The notes under the pieces: model-generated
The model's database searches: none
Told to the model about the DNA's origin: nothing
What the model saw: the letters and a program-made list of their open reading frames with translations, nothing else
NCBI GenBank assembly: GCA_964388955.1
Contig: CAYMCO010000015.1
Location: 1-64,000, forward strand
Length of the DNA: 64,000 nucleotides
Source of the DNA: CAYMCO01 sp964388955
GTDB taxonomy: Bacteria > Chloroflexota > Anaerolineae > Anaerolineales > E44-bin32
Reading direction: 5' to 3'
Made by a program: the position numbers and the translations under genes
Shown: positions 27,694 through 36,283 of the stretch, piece after piece
Numbering within the stretch: the first letter of the stretch is position 1
Layout of the letters: each line of letters starts with the position of its first letter

Positions 27694-28692
27694 CTACGAT
27701 ATGCCAGATTTCGCCGGAACAGGTCCAAACATGGCCTCGGCCATTCTCTGGATCATCGGCAAACCTGTGATATCGCGCTCGAATTCGGGAATGTAGGCCA
27801 GGACTTCATCGCCGAACTGCGCCCGGATGCGATCCAGATGTGTCTCTTGCATCTCGATACGATTGCGCAGATAGGCGGGGATGGTCTCCTTGGCCAGTTC
27901 GGGAGGTATCACGCGATTGACGACATATCCGCATAACGGGACATCATACTTGGCAAAGAGACCGGCCGCTCTTGCCGTATCCCGCAGGGCCATTTCCTCC
28001 GGAACGATGACAAAGTAGAATGCGGTTTTTTTCCGGTCGGTCAGGATACTCGAGGAAGTGTTGATGCGATGCTTGATGTCCTTCAATTCAATCAAGATCT
28101 GGTCCTCTTCGGTCATCTCCTCGCGTTTTATCAGAGAAGCGACTTTGGTATACTCCTCCATCTCCTGACGCAAGCGGGTGATCTTGTCAATCCACTCGTC
28201 ATACACACTGGCCATGCTGAGATAGTAGAGCGCATGCCCCAGCGGGACCAGGTCATATATATAGTAGTCGTACTCCTCAGCCATAACGATGTCCACGACC
28301 TGATCGAAGATGGCGCTCTCCTCCATCGCCGGTTCCGCCGCTGCGGCCTGGATGTAATTCTCGATCTCCTCCGGTATCTGCTCCATGCCATACATATCCA
28401 GAATCTTCTGCCGGATTTCCTGCTGGTACTCCCGGATGTGCTCATCCGCATCAATTTCCTGGGCGAAGAGGTTGGGAATGATCTCAACCGGCCCTCTTCC
28501 GAAAATATCCTGCTCGAAGATATCTGAGAGCGACGCCTGCGGGTCGACGGAAAACACAAGCACGCGATGCCCGGATTGGGACAGGTGATAGGCCGTGGCG
28601 GCCGAAAATGTGGTCTTCCCCAACCCCCCTTTGCCGCCGAACATGATATAGCGGCGATTGGGATTCTCTGCGAACATCTTTGCCAATGACAT
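27694..28692 (-). CDS. ArsA/Get3-type ATPase, copy 2
   Basis: A 332-residue paralog of copy 1 with P-loop FGGKGGLGKTT (residues 18-28). The switch-I-like segment is FSVDPQASLSDIFEQDIFG. The DTAP position reads YDLVPLGHALYYLSM, losing the consensus Asp-Thr-Ala-Pro but keeping GH. Copy 1 has the reverse combination (DTAPT kept, GH lost), so the two may have split roles in one complex. The ATG at 28692 has a strong AGGAGGG site. It starts 13 bases after a small partner gene. Confidence 0.9.
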   Translation of the reverse strand: MSLAKMFAENPNRRYIMFGGKGGLGKTTFSAATAYHLSQSGHRVLVFSVDPQASLSDIFEQDIFGRGPVEIIPNLFAQEIDADEHIREYQQEIRQKILDMYGMEQIPEEIENYIQAAAAEPAMEESAIFDQVVDIVMAEEYDYYIYDLVPLGHALYYLSMASVYDEWIDKITRLRQEMEEYTKVASLIKREEMTEEDQILIELKDIKHRINTSSSILTDRKKTAFYFVIVPEEMALRDTARAAGLFAKYDVPLCGYVVNRVIPPELAKETIPAYLRNRIEMQETHLDRIRAQFGDEVLAYIPEFERDITGLPMIQRMAEAMFGPVPAKSGIS

Positions 28693-28705
28693 CCGGTCAG
28701 CCCTC

Positions 28706-28981
28706 CTAGGCCAGTGCGTCGGTGAGGTCCCTTTCACGCAGCATGCGGCGCTTCCAGGTTGAAATCTGCGGGACGACATAGGGCAGCAGACGGAGTGAAT
28801 AGTAGGGGGGCAGTATGGGGACCCCCAGCAGGTCTCCCATCGTGATCAAGATGAAGAGATGCTCCATGCTACCGCGCGTCTTCAACGCAAAGCGGGTCAT
28901 ATCGTGGCCGGCCATCCCATAGATGAATTGCACCACGGATTCGGCAATTCTTCTGATCCGGCTGCGCTCTTCTTCGGACAT
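28706..28981 (-). CDS. Small ArsA-operon partner protein, copy 1
   Basis: A 91-residue protein of unknown function. It shares its whole second half with the next upstream gene: GDLLGVPILPPYYSLRLLPY and MLRERDLTDALA. The central segment is moderately hydrophobic with a Pro-Pro-Tyr-Tyr turn and could be a hairpin helix or amphipathic insert. GGAGG lies seven bases before the ATG. Pairing of two small paralogs with two ATPase paralogs suggests that each small protein is a dedicated adaptor or client of one ATPase. Confidence 0.85.
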   Translation of the reverse strand: MSEEERSRIRRIAESVVQFIYGMAGHDMTRFALKTRGSMEHLFILITMGDLLGVPILPPYYSLRLLPYVVPQISTWKRRMLRERDLTDALA

Positions 28982-29142
28982 TTACTAGCCTCCATTGTGT
29001 TGGACTTCAAACGCACTGGTCTGCCTTCGCGGTCCTCGTTCTCCCTCATCATCAAGGCAAGGCCGCGATGGGCCTATGGCTTGGCTGTCCCGGCCCTCTG
29101 GCACGCGCCGCTTGCACAGCGCGCTCGGGCGGTGGATTCGGC

Positions 29143-29439
29143 TTAGCCGATCTCCTGGTCTATGAGATCCGTAAGATCCCTCTCCCGCAGCATACTCCTG
29201 CGCCAGTTCTCAAAGCCAGGTATGAGATACGGGAGCAGCCGCAGCGTATAGTAGGGCGGCAGGATAGGGATCCCCAGGAGATCTCCGTACACGATCAGCG
29301 AGAAAAGGCGATCCTCTTCGCTTCGCGCCTTTTGCAGCTCGCGCGCCCAATCGTAGATCGTCATGCCATAGAGCACTTCGCGGACCGTCCTGGATGCTTT
29401 CCTGGTCAGGGCCAGGAACCGCTCTGCTACAAGATTCAT
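29143..29439 (-). CDS. Small ArsA-operon partner protein, copy 2
   Basis: A 98-residue paralog of the preceding gene product. Shared blocks include VLYGMTIYDWAREL (compare FIYGMAGHDMTRFA), GDLLGIPILPPYYTLRLLPY and SMLRERDLTDLID. The ATG at 29439 is chosen because alignment with copy 1 begins soon after it; its ribosome site is weak. The 161-base gap to copy 1 shows no promoter I can define, so both probably belong to one transcript beginning upstream of the CPHC gene. Confidence 0.82.
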   Translation of the reverse strand: MNLVAERFLALTRKASRTVREVLYGMTIYDWARELQKARSEEDRLFSLIVYGDLLGIPILPPYYTLRLLPYLIPGFENWRRSMLRERDLTDLIDQEIG

Positions 29440-29561
29440 CGCTATTGGATGTTTTCTCGACTCCCCCGGCAATCCGTTTCACAGATCAAGCGTCGTTCAC
29501 AAATGCGTGGCATGCTCCTATCTGCAGGATTCTGGGCTCTCAGCATCTCCGCTTTCGTTGC

Positions 29562-29960
29562 CTACCTCGCCGGAGCCTGATGCGGATGCCGCTGTTCCGA
29601 CAAGCACTCCTGCAACAAATGGTCAAGGGCATTTCGCTCCCAACCGGCATACAGCATGCGCCCCTCCACGACGAACGCCGGATATTCGCGCACTCGATGT
29701 CGCAGCGAGAGGACAAAACCCTGGAGCGATTGCGGATCCACTACCTGAATTCTGAGCTGATTCCGAAAGCGCCTAACCAGATCCTCCAACCATTCGGCAA
29801 GCCTCGAGGCGTCCTGAAGAATAGCCTGCGGATACTCCTCCAATTGCTCGCGATGGACCTGCCCGCCGATGCCCGCTTGCACGAAGAATTGCTCGCAATG
29901 CGGGCAGTGAAAGAAGCCGGTTGGGATCGGTGCGATTACTCGCAGGTCTATGCCGGACAT
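29562..29960 (-). CDS. Thioredoxin-fold CPHC protein, first gene of the ArsA operon
   Basis: A 132-residue cytoplasmic protein with a CxxC motif HCPHCEQF (Cys19, Cys22) near the N terminus. A VREYPAFVVEGRMLYAG segment supplies the cis-proline (Pro94) and the following strand of a thioredoxin fold. There is no signal peptide, unlike DsbA-type proteins with CPHC. It lies 122 bases before the small paralog and in line with five further genes. It may act as a redox sensor or metal-handling partner for the ATPases. Confidence 0.8.
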   Translation of the reverse strand: MSGIDLRVIAPIPTGFFHCPHCEQFFVQAGIGGQVHREQLEEYPQAILQDASRLAEWLEDLVRRFRNQLRIQVVDPQSLQGFVLSLRHRVREYPAFVVEGRMLYAGWERNALDHLLQECLSEQRHPHQAPAR

Positions 29961-30131
29961 CGCCAAATACCCTCTCAGAAATTCTGGGGGTGAGTTTGGT
30001 TCATGAATGCCCCCAACCCACCCCCAGATCCTGCGACAAATCGGCTCGACCGCGCAGGAAACCAGCTTTGCGGCGCGCCTCCTATCTAGCAGTTGGCCAT
30101 TCCCTCAATAGCCGAAGGCTGCCTTGGAACC

Positions 30132-31850
30132 CTATGCAGCTTCGGCTGGCCTGGCCTGTCTTGCCTGGCGAAGCGCCTGGGCGCCGTCCCACACCAAGAT
30201 CAGCGCGGCCACCACCAGCACGAGGCAGATGATGCCGATCAGCGCCGAGGCCACAGCGGCCTGCGCAGTCTCCGCCGCGGGCAGCTTCTGAACCAGGTTG
30301 ACATAAGCGACATAGAGTAGAGCGGCGAGATCTGTGACGATCATGAAGATCGCAGGGTAGAGAGCCCAAGTATGTCTTCGGCCCTCGGACAGCAACCACA
30401 GCGAGACCAGCAGCAGAGCCAGTCCGGCCATGAGTTGGTTGGCAGCTCCAAATGCCACCCAGATCGTCAGCCAGGGGATGATCCACACAAACAGCGCGGT
30501 CAAGGCCAAGGCGATGAGGCTGCCCACATGAACATTCTTCAACGCTGGCACGCCGTCACCCAGCATTTCAGAGCTGGCTACGCGCATGAAGCGCACCACC
30601 AACTGCATGATCGTTATGGCCATGATCGTCAGGAAGACCGAGCCATAAGCCACGCCGAACCCCTGTGGGACCCCGATATGGCTCAGGAAGCTGGCCAAAC
30701 CCCCAGCGAAGACCGCCAGCGCCGCCCCAGCACCACCCGCATCCAGGAACCCTTGCCAGCCGCCAAATGCCACAGTGGCGGTCAGAAAGGCCATGACGGC
30801 GAATGCGGCTTCCATGAACATCGCACCGCCACCCACGGGCAGAGCGTCAGTCTCTTTCTCCAGTTGGCGGGCGGTGCCCGAGGTGGACACCAAACTATGC
30901 CAGCCCGAGATCGCACCGCAGGCGATCGTCACAAAGAGCATCGGCCAGAGTGGGCCTGCCGCAGCAGTGAAACCTGTAAAGGCCGGGAAGTCGCCCATGC
31001 CCGGGTGCCAGATCACCAGCCCAACCAAGCCGCCGATCATGCCCAGTGTGACGATCCAGAAGGAGACATAGTTGACCGGTTGAGCGAATGACCAGATTGG
31101 AAGCACTGAGCCCAGATAGCAGAAGGCCAGCATGAGCAGCGTGCCAACAACCGCCGCTTGGGTATTCCCCAAGAAGACAACGGGCGATTCCGCGCCACCG
31201 TACAGGCTGGAGAAGATATTGGAGACGGCCGGTAGCGTCCCAACCCAAATGCCCACAAAGGTCAGAACGACTGTAATAATACTGGTCAGGATGATGTCCT
31301 GCTTCCACCTGTACGTCATCTGACCGGCGATCACGCCCATCAAAACCAAGCTGATCATCCCGAATGGGACCTGCGGTTTGACCATCAACGCTTTGCCGAC
31401 AGCGTTCCCGAACGCTCCCATGATCAGCAGCAGATAGAAGTAGATGAAGATCAGCAGAATGCTGCGGGCGCGCGGGGAGATCAGCTTGTAGCTGAGCGCG
31501 CTCATTGTCTCGCCCTCACGGCGCACGCCCATGATCAAGGATCCGTAGTCCTGGACCCACCCGATGAAGAAAACGCCCAGCAGGATCCACAACAGTGCCG
31601 GCAGCCAACCCCACTGAACGGCTACGATAGGGCCGGTCAATGGAGCCAGCGCGGCGACGGACTTGAACTGATAGCCAAAGAGGACATTCCGGCTCGCAGG
31701 AGTGAAGTCCACACCATCCATGTACATTTTGGCCGGAGTGGCTTTTGTGTCGTTGGGCTGGACGATATCCTTATCAATTCTACGTGCGTATACCCCATAG
31801 CCGATACCGATGCCGAGTGCTGCAAGAATCACAATGATTAACGAATTCAT
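30132..31850 (-). CDS. cstA: CstA-family carbon starvation protein / pyruvate or peptide permease
   Basis: A 572-residue membrane protein with about 14-16 helices, of the CstA/BtsT family that imports pyruvate or peptides under nutrient limitation. Family landmarks include the N-terminal DFTPASRNVLFGYQFKSVAA segment, then GPIVAVQWGWLPALLWILLG and a WHSLVSTSGTARQL loop. The ATG at 31850 has an AAAGGAGG site; a longer reading upstream is not needed. It stands alone, with no two-component partner beside it. Confidence 0.92.
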   Translation of the reverse strand: MNSLIIVILAALGIGIGYGVYARRIDKDIVQPNDTKATPAKMYMDGVDFTPASRNVLFGYQFKSVAALAPLTGPIVAVQWGWLPALLWILLGVFFIGWVQDYGSLIMGVRREGETMSALSYKLISPRARSILLIFIYFYLLLIMGAFGNAVGKALMVKPQVPFGMISLVLMGVIAGQMTYRWKQDIILTSIITVVLTFVGIWVGTLPAVSNIFSSLYGGAESPVVFLGNTQAAVVGTLLMLAFCYLGSVLPIWSFAQPVNYVSFWIVTLGMIGGLVGLVIWHPGMGDFPAFTGFTAAAGPLWPMLFVTIACGAISGWHSLVSTSGTARQLEKETDALPVGGGAMFMEAAFAVMAFLTATVAFGGWQGFLDAGGAGAALAVFAGGLASFLSHIGVPQGFGVAYGSVFLTIMAITIMQLVVRFMRVASSEMLGDGVPALKNVHVGSLIALALTALFVWIIPWLTIWVAFGAANQLMAGLALLLVSLWLLSEGRRHTWALYPAIFMIVTDLAALLYVAYVNLVQKLPAAETAQAAVASALIGIICLVLVVAALILVWDGAQALRQARQARPAEAA

Positions 31851-32480
31851 TGGGCCATCCTCCTTTTGCCGTTCTGCAAAGGAACTCGACATGATCCATC
31901 TTGTGAATTAATCCATCAGATAGGCATTCTCCTTTCTTCCGGGCGGTCCAAAGCGGGCCGGGTCGAAATTGCATCAGCTCTCAAGGAGCGTGAACGCCCG
32001 GCGCCCGGAATTCAGGTGTCTCCCAATCTCAGCTCTACTTGTCAGAATCTTGATACCAACTTGCCCAGGAGTCGATCACACACGAGATAGCGGGGAGCCA
32101 ACCGCGTGTGAGTTGAGGGTGGTGAACAAACGGCGAGTCTATTGAAGGAGGAATGGCCTGCTCATCGCCCAGTGCCCCCGCTTTTCCGGCCTGGCCAACC
32201 AACTCACTCGATCGCCCGAAGCCGGCCCTGGACACATCTCTCGGACCCCTCGCCCCCCATGCGTCTCCGCCGGGATGCCCGGAGAACAGCCTTTGGCATC
32301 TCCCATAATATGCCCATTGACGTCGATTCGCAAATTAATTCCGAGCTTCACAAACTGCGCGCGCGCTTTACCTCCGCGCTTAGATATGTCTGGACCTCTC
32401 CCTCCATCCGGTCCCCCCCAATCTCCCAAGGACCGCGATGACAACCATTCGGCCAGTCGGTCTGCTTGACCGTTGAGGTC
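31851..32480. other. Gap without a recognisable gene
   Basis: About 630 bases between CstA and the DUF3237 gene. A plus-strand frame at 32142-32441 exists but lacks a good start context and family resemblance. I find no clear promoter for CstA, only moderately AT-rich stretches near 32040-32080. Confidence 0.45.
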
Positions 32481-32945
32481 TCAATAGGCGTACGCTTTCA
32501 CGACGGCCTTCCCCATTACGGGGTCCAGCGTGCCCAACGCCCAAAGCTGCAGCCTGTTGAGCCATCTATATTCTTCGCAAGAGGTGAATAGGGACACCGC
32601 GGCCCTGAGTTGAGCTTCTCTTTCGCCTTCGATTTGTCGTGAGACCCCCTGTGATGAGAATGCGATGTTCGCACCATCCTCGGTCGTGACGCGGGCGTGA
32701 AGGTGAAGTTGGAACAGGCCGTCGGCGCGCACATACAGATAGTCGGTCCCAGAAATCCTGCCACGCAGCCTGGGTCCCATGAGGTCGCCCTCGAAGGCTT
32801 GATCGAACCGCGCCCCCTCCAACGGAACCTCCGCATTTCGCGAGGACAGCTCTTCCATGCTTACCCCATATTCGATCGTCTGGGTAAACTGAATCTGCGC
32901 CTCGTAGATCAATTCACCTTCGGAGGAGATTTGCATCCGGGTCAT
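32481..32945 (-). CDS. DUF3237 family protein
   Basis: A 154-residue soluble protein of the DUF3237 family, predicted beta-barrel. Recognisable blocks are DYLYVRADGLFQLHLHARV, TEDGANIAFSSQGV and EYRWLNRLQLWALGTLD, the last close to the family's YxWLNxxxxxGxG pattern. The function is unknown; some members sit beside degradative or redox enzymes. An AAAGGA site lies close before the ATG. It follows the serine-hydrolase gene after about 125 bases and may share its transcript. Confidence 0.85.
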   Translation of the reverse strand: MTRMQISSEGELIYEAQIQFTQTIEYGVSMEELSSRNAEVPLEGARFDQAFEGDLMGPRLRGRISGTDYLYVRADGLFQLHLHARVTTEDGANIAFSSQGVSRQIEGEREAQLRAAVSLFTSCEEYRWLNRLQLWALGTLDPVMGKAVVKAYAY

Positions 32946-33071
32946 TCATCCTTTCTCGCCCAAAGCCAATAATGAGAATAGGGACAATGTCTCAGCACCA
33001 TTCCGTGTGTCCGGGTGGGCTACCGCAAGGCACACGATCCGGTGATCCGGGATCAGCGGCCTCGCCCCAAT

Positions 33072-34235
33072 TCACTCCCCTGGCAAGGTGCTGATGAAGT
33101 CCGCGACGAGGTTAAGATTCTCCCGCTCAAGCCTCCAGGGGCGGTCCCCATGTTCGCCGACCAGGGGATCCGCCGTGACCACGATAACCATATCGAGGTC
33201 GTCCAGCAACGCGATCTGCTGTCCCCCGTGTCCCCAGGCGAAGTTCCAGCGCCGATCGCCGGCGCGCGCCGACCACCACTGATAGCCATAGCCGATGTCT
33301 TTGTAGTTCGAACCGATGCGAAAGGGCCAGGCGTCCTCGGAATAGGATTGCAGCGAATCCTGGACCCATTGCGTGGGGATGACCTGCACCCCCTCCAACA
33401 CTCCCCCCTTCAGGTACAAGAGGCCGAACTTGGCCATGTCCCGGGCGCGCATGTGCAGATCGGCGTGTCCATTGTAATAACCCTCCCAATCCTGGATCCA
33501 TTCGCCAGGCTCCACACCAAGCGGCGTGAAGAGGTGCTCCTCTGCGAAGGATTTCAGATCCGTCTCACAGGCTCTAGCGACGATGATCCCCAAGAGATGG
33601 GCGGTGACATTGCTGTATTCCATCCCCGCACCCGGATCGCGGACGAGGGGCACATCGACCAGGACGGATGGCCGGAAACCTGAATAGAGCAGGTTGAACA
33701 ACTCCTCGGAGGATTCCTCCCAGGGAAATCCCGCCCGCATCTGCAGCATCTCGCGAATTGTAATGTCCTCCTTGCGAGGGTCGGCGACCTGGCCCGCCAG
33801 CTCAGGGAAGAACTCGATCGCCTTCTGATCCACACTCGAAAGGCAGCCCTCCCGCAGCGCCAGGCCAACCAGGGCCGATGTGTAGCTCTTGGTGGCCGAC
33901 TGCATGCGGAACTCGTCATAAACAGATGCACCGTGGAAGTACTTCTCGGCGATCAGATATCCATTCCGAATGACCAGCAGCGATCTAATCGTCTCGACGT
34001 CTTCTGCATCCAAGTAGAGCCTGGCGATCAGCTCCGGATCAAGACCCTGTTCCTCCGGCGTCGATACCGGCCAATCCTCCCGGGTGAGCGGAGTGTTGTC
34101 AACCGCCTCTAGCTCAGCGGCCGACGGCCCGCATGCGGCGAGCACGGCCAGCAAGAGCATCAACCCAATCAACCAGACTGAGAGATGGTGGCCGGTTCCA
34201 AGTCTCTCCCCTGGACAAATCCTGGCTTTCGCCAT
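33072..34235 (-). CDS. Serine-hydrolase lipoprotein (class C beta-lactamase / esterase fold)
   Basis: A 387-residue secreted lipoprotein with lipobox LAVLAAC (Cys35). The catalytic triad of motifs is SATK (Ser113, Lys116), YSN (Tyr207) and HGG (His336), diagnostic of the class C beta-lactamase fold that also includes esterases and D-amino peptidases. The order and spacing match the 6-aminohexanoate-dimer-hydrolase-like branch better than true AmpC. The ATG at 34235 has GGGAG seven bases upstream. It lies 33 bases past a truncated alpha/beta hydrolase gene, probably in the same transcript. Confidence 0.9.
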   Translation of the reverse strand: MAKARICPGERLGTGHHLSVWLIGLMLLLAVLAACGPSAAELEAVDNTPLTREDWPVSTPEEQGLDPELIARLYLDAEDVETIRSLLVIRNGYLIAEKYFHGASVYDEFRMQSATKSYTSALVGLALREGCLSSVDQKAIEFFPELAGQVADPRKEDITIREMLQMRAGFPWEESSEELFNLLYSGFRPSVLVDVPLVRDPGAGMEYSNVTAHLLGIIVARACETDLKSFAEEHLFTPLGVEPGEWIQDWEGYYNGHADLHMRARDMAKFGLLYLKGGVLEGVQVIPTQWVQDSLQSYSEDAWPFRIGSNYKDIGYGYQWWSARAGDRRWNFAWGHGGQQIALLDDLDMVIVVTADPLVGEHGDRPWRLERENLNLVADFISTLPGE

Positions 34236-34268
34236 CAATACACTCCCACCCTTTCTGTCGTCATTTCG

Positions 34269-34562
34269 TTACCGCGACGGCTCCGCCAGGTAGGCGCGCA
34301 CGGCGGCGATGCTCCCCGTTGGATTCTCTTTGAACATCTCATGACCCGCAACCGGGATGACCACCGGATTCTCCGGGCTGCCAAAGGTTTCGGCGTGGTA
34401 GGTCACGCCGTCGATGGTGATGTGAGGCAGCGTTGGATCTGCCTCGACCGTCGCCGGCACCGAATGATCACCGAAAGTCAGGACATAACCGAGGGCGAAG
34501 AGAATGACCAACCCGACGATGATTCCGACCACGACCCTGGCTGCTGCTTTCAGCAATCTCAT
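34269..34562 (-). pseudogene. Alpha/beta hydrolase remnant with in-frame internal deletion
   Basis: A 97-residue open frame made of the two ends of an alpha/beta hydrolase. The first part has a membrane anchor (VVVGIIVGLVILFALGYVL), then DGVTYHAETFGSPENPVVI, which normally leads into the HGGPG oxyanion loop. Instead it jumps straight to PVAGHEMFKENPTGSIAAVR, the usual C-terminal catalytic-His region. About 200 or more residues with the nucleophile and acid are missing, but the frame is kept. GAGGAG precedes the ATG, so it may still be translated. It follows another gene with an internal deletion. Confidence 0.75.
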
Positions 34563-34629
34563 GATAGCTGCTCCTCTCACCGATCTGGCCGCTTGCCGGA
34601 AAAGCAAAGCGCAATCCCGAAATTGGTTT

Positions 34630-35193
34630 CTACCCCTTGCTCGCTTCAGCCACAGCCAGCCTGGGCTCTCGGCTGGCGGTCAATGCCTTTATCCCCACCC
34701 GGTTGAGCGAAACAAGCATGTTGCTGCCCACATAGGCCAAGGCCACCGGCAGCGGATATTTCGCCAATGCGGGGAGGTTCGTTCTCAACAGCAGCGTGCC
34801 GAAGATCCCGATGATGATCACATGGATGATGTAGACTCCATAGGAATTCCGGTTCAATTCGCTCCAAATGCGCCCGGATTTCGTGACATACAGACGGAAG
34901 CTCTCGATCATCACATAGACCATGACCAGGAGCGACAGATAGAAAGCGAGATGCCAGACCAACCGGTACATCGGCGTGACCTCGAACCCCTCCACGTAGG
35001 GGAAAGGATACAGCCGCGCGAAGATGTGCGCGGTGACCGAGATCCGGGCGATAGAGCTGGCGATGATGTAGAGCATCTTGCTCCGGACGCCCCCTACATG
35101 GTACAGGGCCACCAGGTAGATGATGATCGTCCTCAGGTTATCCATCCAGTGAATCCGCCGGCCCTTTGACGCGGTCTTAGCCTCGGCTGTCAT
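34630..35193 (-). pseudogene. Acyltransferase-3-like membrane protein with probable internal deletion
   Basis: A 187-residue open frame, about half the length of family members. The N terminus has the RIHWMDNLRTIIIYLVALYH start. After GGV it passes directly to the family's C-terminal half, with LLVMVYVMIESFRLYVTKSG and SYGVYIIHVIIIGIF. The missing centre holds several transmembrane helices and active-site regions, so the product is unlikely to be a normal O-acyltransferase. The frame is intact and AGAGGA precedes the ATG. It is the first gene behind promoter copy B. Confidence 0.7.
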
Positions 35194-35247
35194 CGAGAAT
35201 TCCTCTTTCTCACTTCGCCCCGCGTGAGCTGTGCGTCTTTACCTCCC

Positions 35248-35304
35248 ATGCTAGATGGGGGTCATCGAAGTGTCATACCCCGAAGGTGGTATTTGGAGGG
35301 TTAA
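35248..35304 (-). promoter_or_regulatory. Shared-motif promoter, copy B
   Basis: Minus strand: -35 ATGACA (35271-35276), 17-base spacer, -10 TAGCAT (35248-35253). GGGGTATGAC overlaps the -35, and TTAACCC begins at 35304, 25 bases beyond it. The AACCC and GGGGT parts form an imperfect inverted repeat. The predicted transcript start is about 47 bases before the ATG at 35193. Confidence 0.75.
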
Positions 35305-35338
35305 AAGGGGTCAGCGAGAAGCGGTCGGTCGTCAGGGA

Positions 35339-35838
35339 TCAGGGGCATAGAAGCCGGCGTGATGACTTTCGGTGCCCTCCCTCATCCCTCAGCGCGATGC
35401 GGAAGGAATAGCCGTCATACCCGGCAGGCGTGAGGTTGAGCACGTTATTCGTGTATAGATTCGGGGCGAGCCGGATGGCGATCACCACCGTGAACACAAG
35501 GAACCTGTGCTGTAGTGGATGATGGTGAAGAACGGCAGCAGGAAAAGCCAGAAGAGGGCGTTGTATGCTTTGCGGATCAGGGCGAGCGGGTGCGTGGATG
35601 CTTGTTTGACGGCGATGTAATCCTCCGCATTCTCACGGAGCCATGCGTACCGCATGGCCGTGTGTCCCTCGAGGAGCAGTCAGTACAGCACGCCGATGAT
35701 CGAAAGCCCGACCATTCCACCCCTTCCCTGCCACAGCGTGTTGGAGAGTGCGTAGACGACGTACATCAGCGCGGGAATCCCCAACGCAAATGTGAGGATA
35801 TTGTTGCACCCCACAGTGAGGAATCTCTCCCCGGCCAT
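35339..35838 (-). pseudogene. Broken membrane-protein gene (stop plus frameshift)
   Basis: Reading the minus strand from the ATG at 35838 gives a plausible membrane protein: FALGIPALMYVVYALSNTLW, then an in-frame TGA at 35680-35682. Sense reading resumes with TAMRYAWLRENAEDYIAVK and NALFWLFLLPFF. A frame change near 35515 leads into RFLVFTVVIAIRLAPNLYTN and a stop at 35339-35341. The residue character stays protein-like in all three parts. Two independent lesions make decay more likely than sequencing error. The family is not recognised. Confidence 0.6.
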
Positions 35839-35914
35839 CTCGTCCTTCCGATCTCAGCATGGATTGCAGCCTGCGTCCGCCTGGGCGCGGCGGCCGCAGC
35901 CCGCTGCTTTTCAC

Positions 35915-36280
35915 CTACACCCATCGCCAGGCGTACCAGACGGTCAGCACATTGAGCGCCAGGCCGACGATGTTCAGGAACTTGTCATATAGGGAAGGGT
36001 AGGTCGGCAAACCGATCAGGTTGAAGATGAAGAAGATTATCGGAAGGATGATGTTCGCCCAGCGATTCACGGGCTGTGGGAGCGTCAAGCACAGGAAGAC
36101 CATGAGCGCCGGGAAAACGAACAGGGCGGCCATCCCCAGGTACAGCCCCTGACCGGCCTCCATCCCCGCCATCTCCCCCGCCTTGAAGTCACCGCTGAAT
36201 ATGCGCAGCACATCCCCCAGGAGATAGCTCAACATCAGCGCGATCCACAATGCGGAAAGCTTGAACTGTACATCTGCCAT
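35915..36280 (-). CDS. DUF6326-like small membrane protein, copy 1
   Basis: A 121-residue protein with four hydrophobic helices. It shares a pattern with the gene at 41738-42103: MLSYLLGDVLRIFSGD near the start, RWANIILPIIFFIFNLIGLP in the middle, and LTVWYAWRW at the end. It resembles DUF6326 family proteins of unknown function. It begins three bases after the MDR stop codon and its ribosome site (AAGGGG) overlaps that gene's end, so it is the third gene of cassette E (DUF4386, MDR, DUF6326). Confidence 0.82.
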   Translation of the reverse strand: MADVQFKLSALWIALMLSYLLGDVLRIFSGDFKAGEMAGMEAGQGLYLGMAALFVFPALMVFLCLTLPQPVNRWANIILPIIFFIFNLIGLPTYPSLYDKFLNIVGLALNVLTVWYAWRWV

Positions 36281-36283
36281 GAT

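Noticed and set aside
26706..27770. Antisense frame of 354 codons across the first ArsA-type gene
   Set aside because: His/Arg/Gln-rich shadow of a well-supported ATPase gene.
32142..32441. Plus-strand frame in the gap before CstA
   Set aside because: Has a purine-rich stretch near the start, but Pro/Arg/Ser-rich composition and no family pattern; not supported as a gene.
35515..35955. Plus-strand frame of 146 codons
   Set aside because: Antisense to the broken membrane-protein gene, whose minus-strand reading has clear hydrophobic helices.
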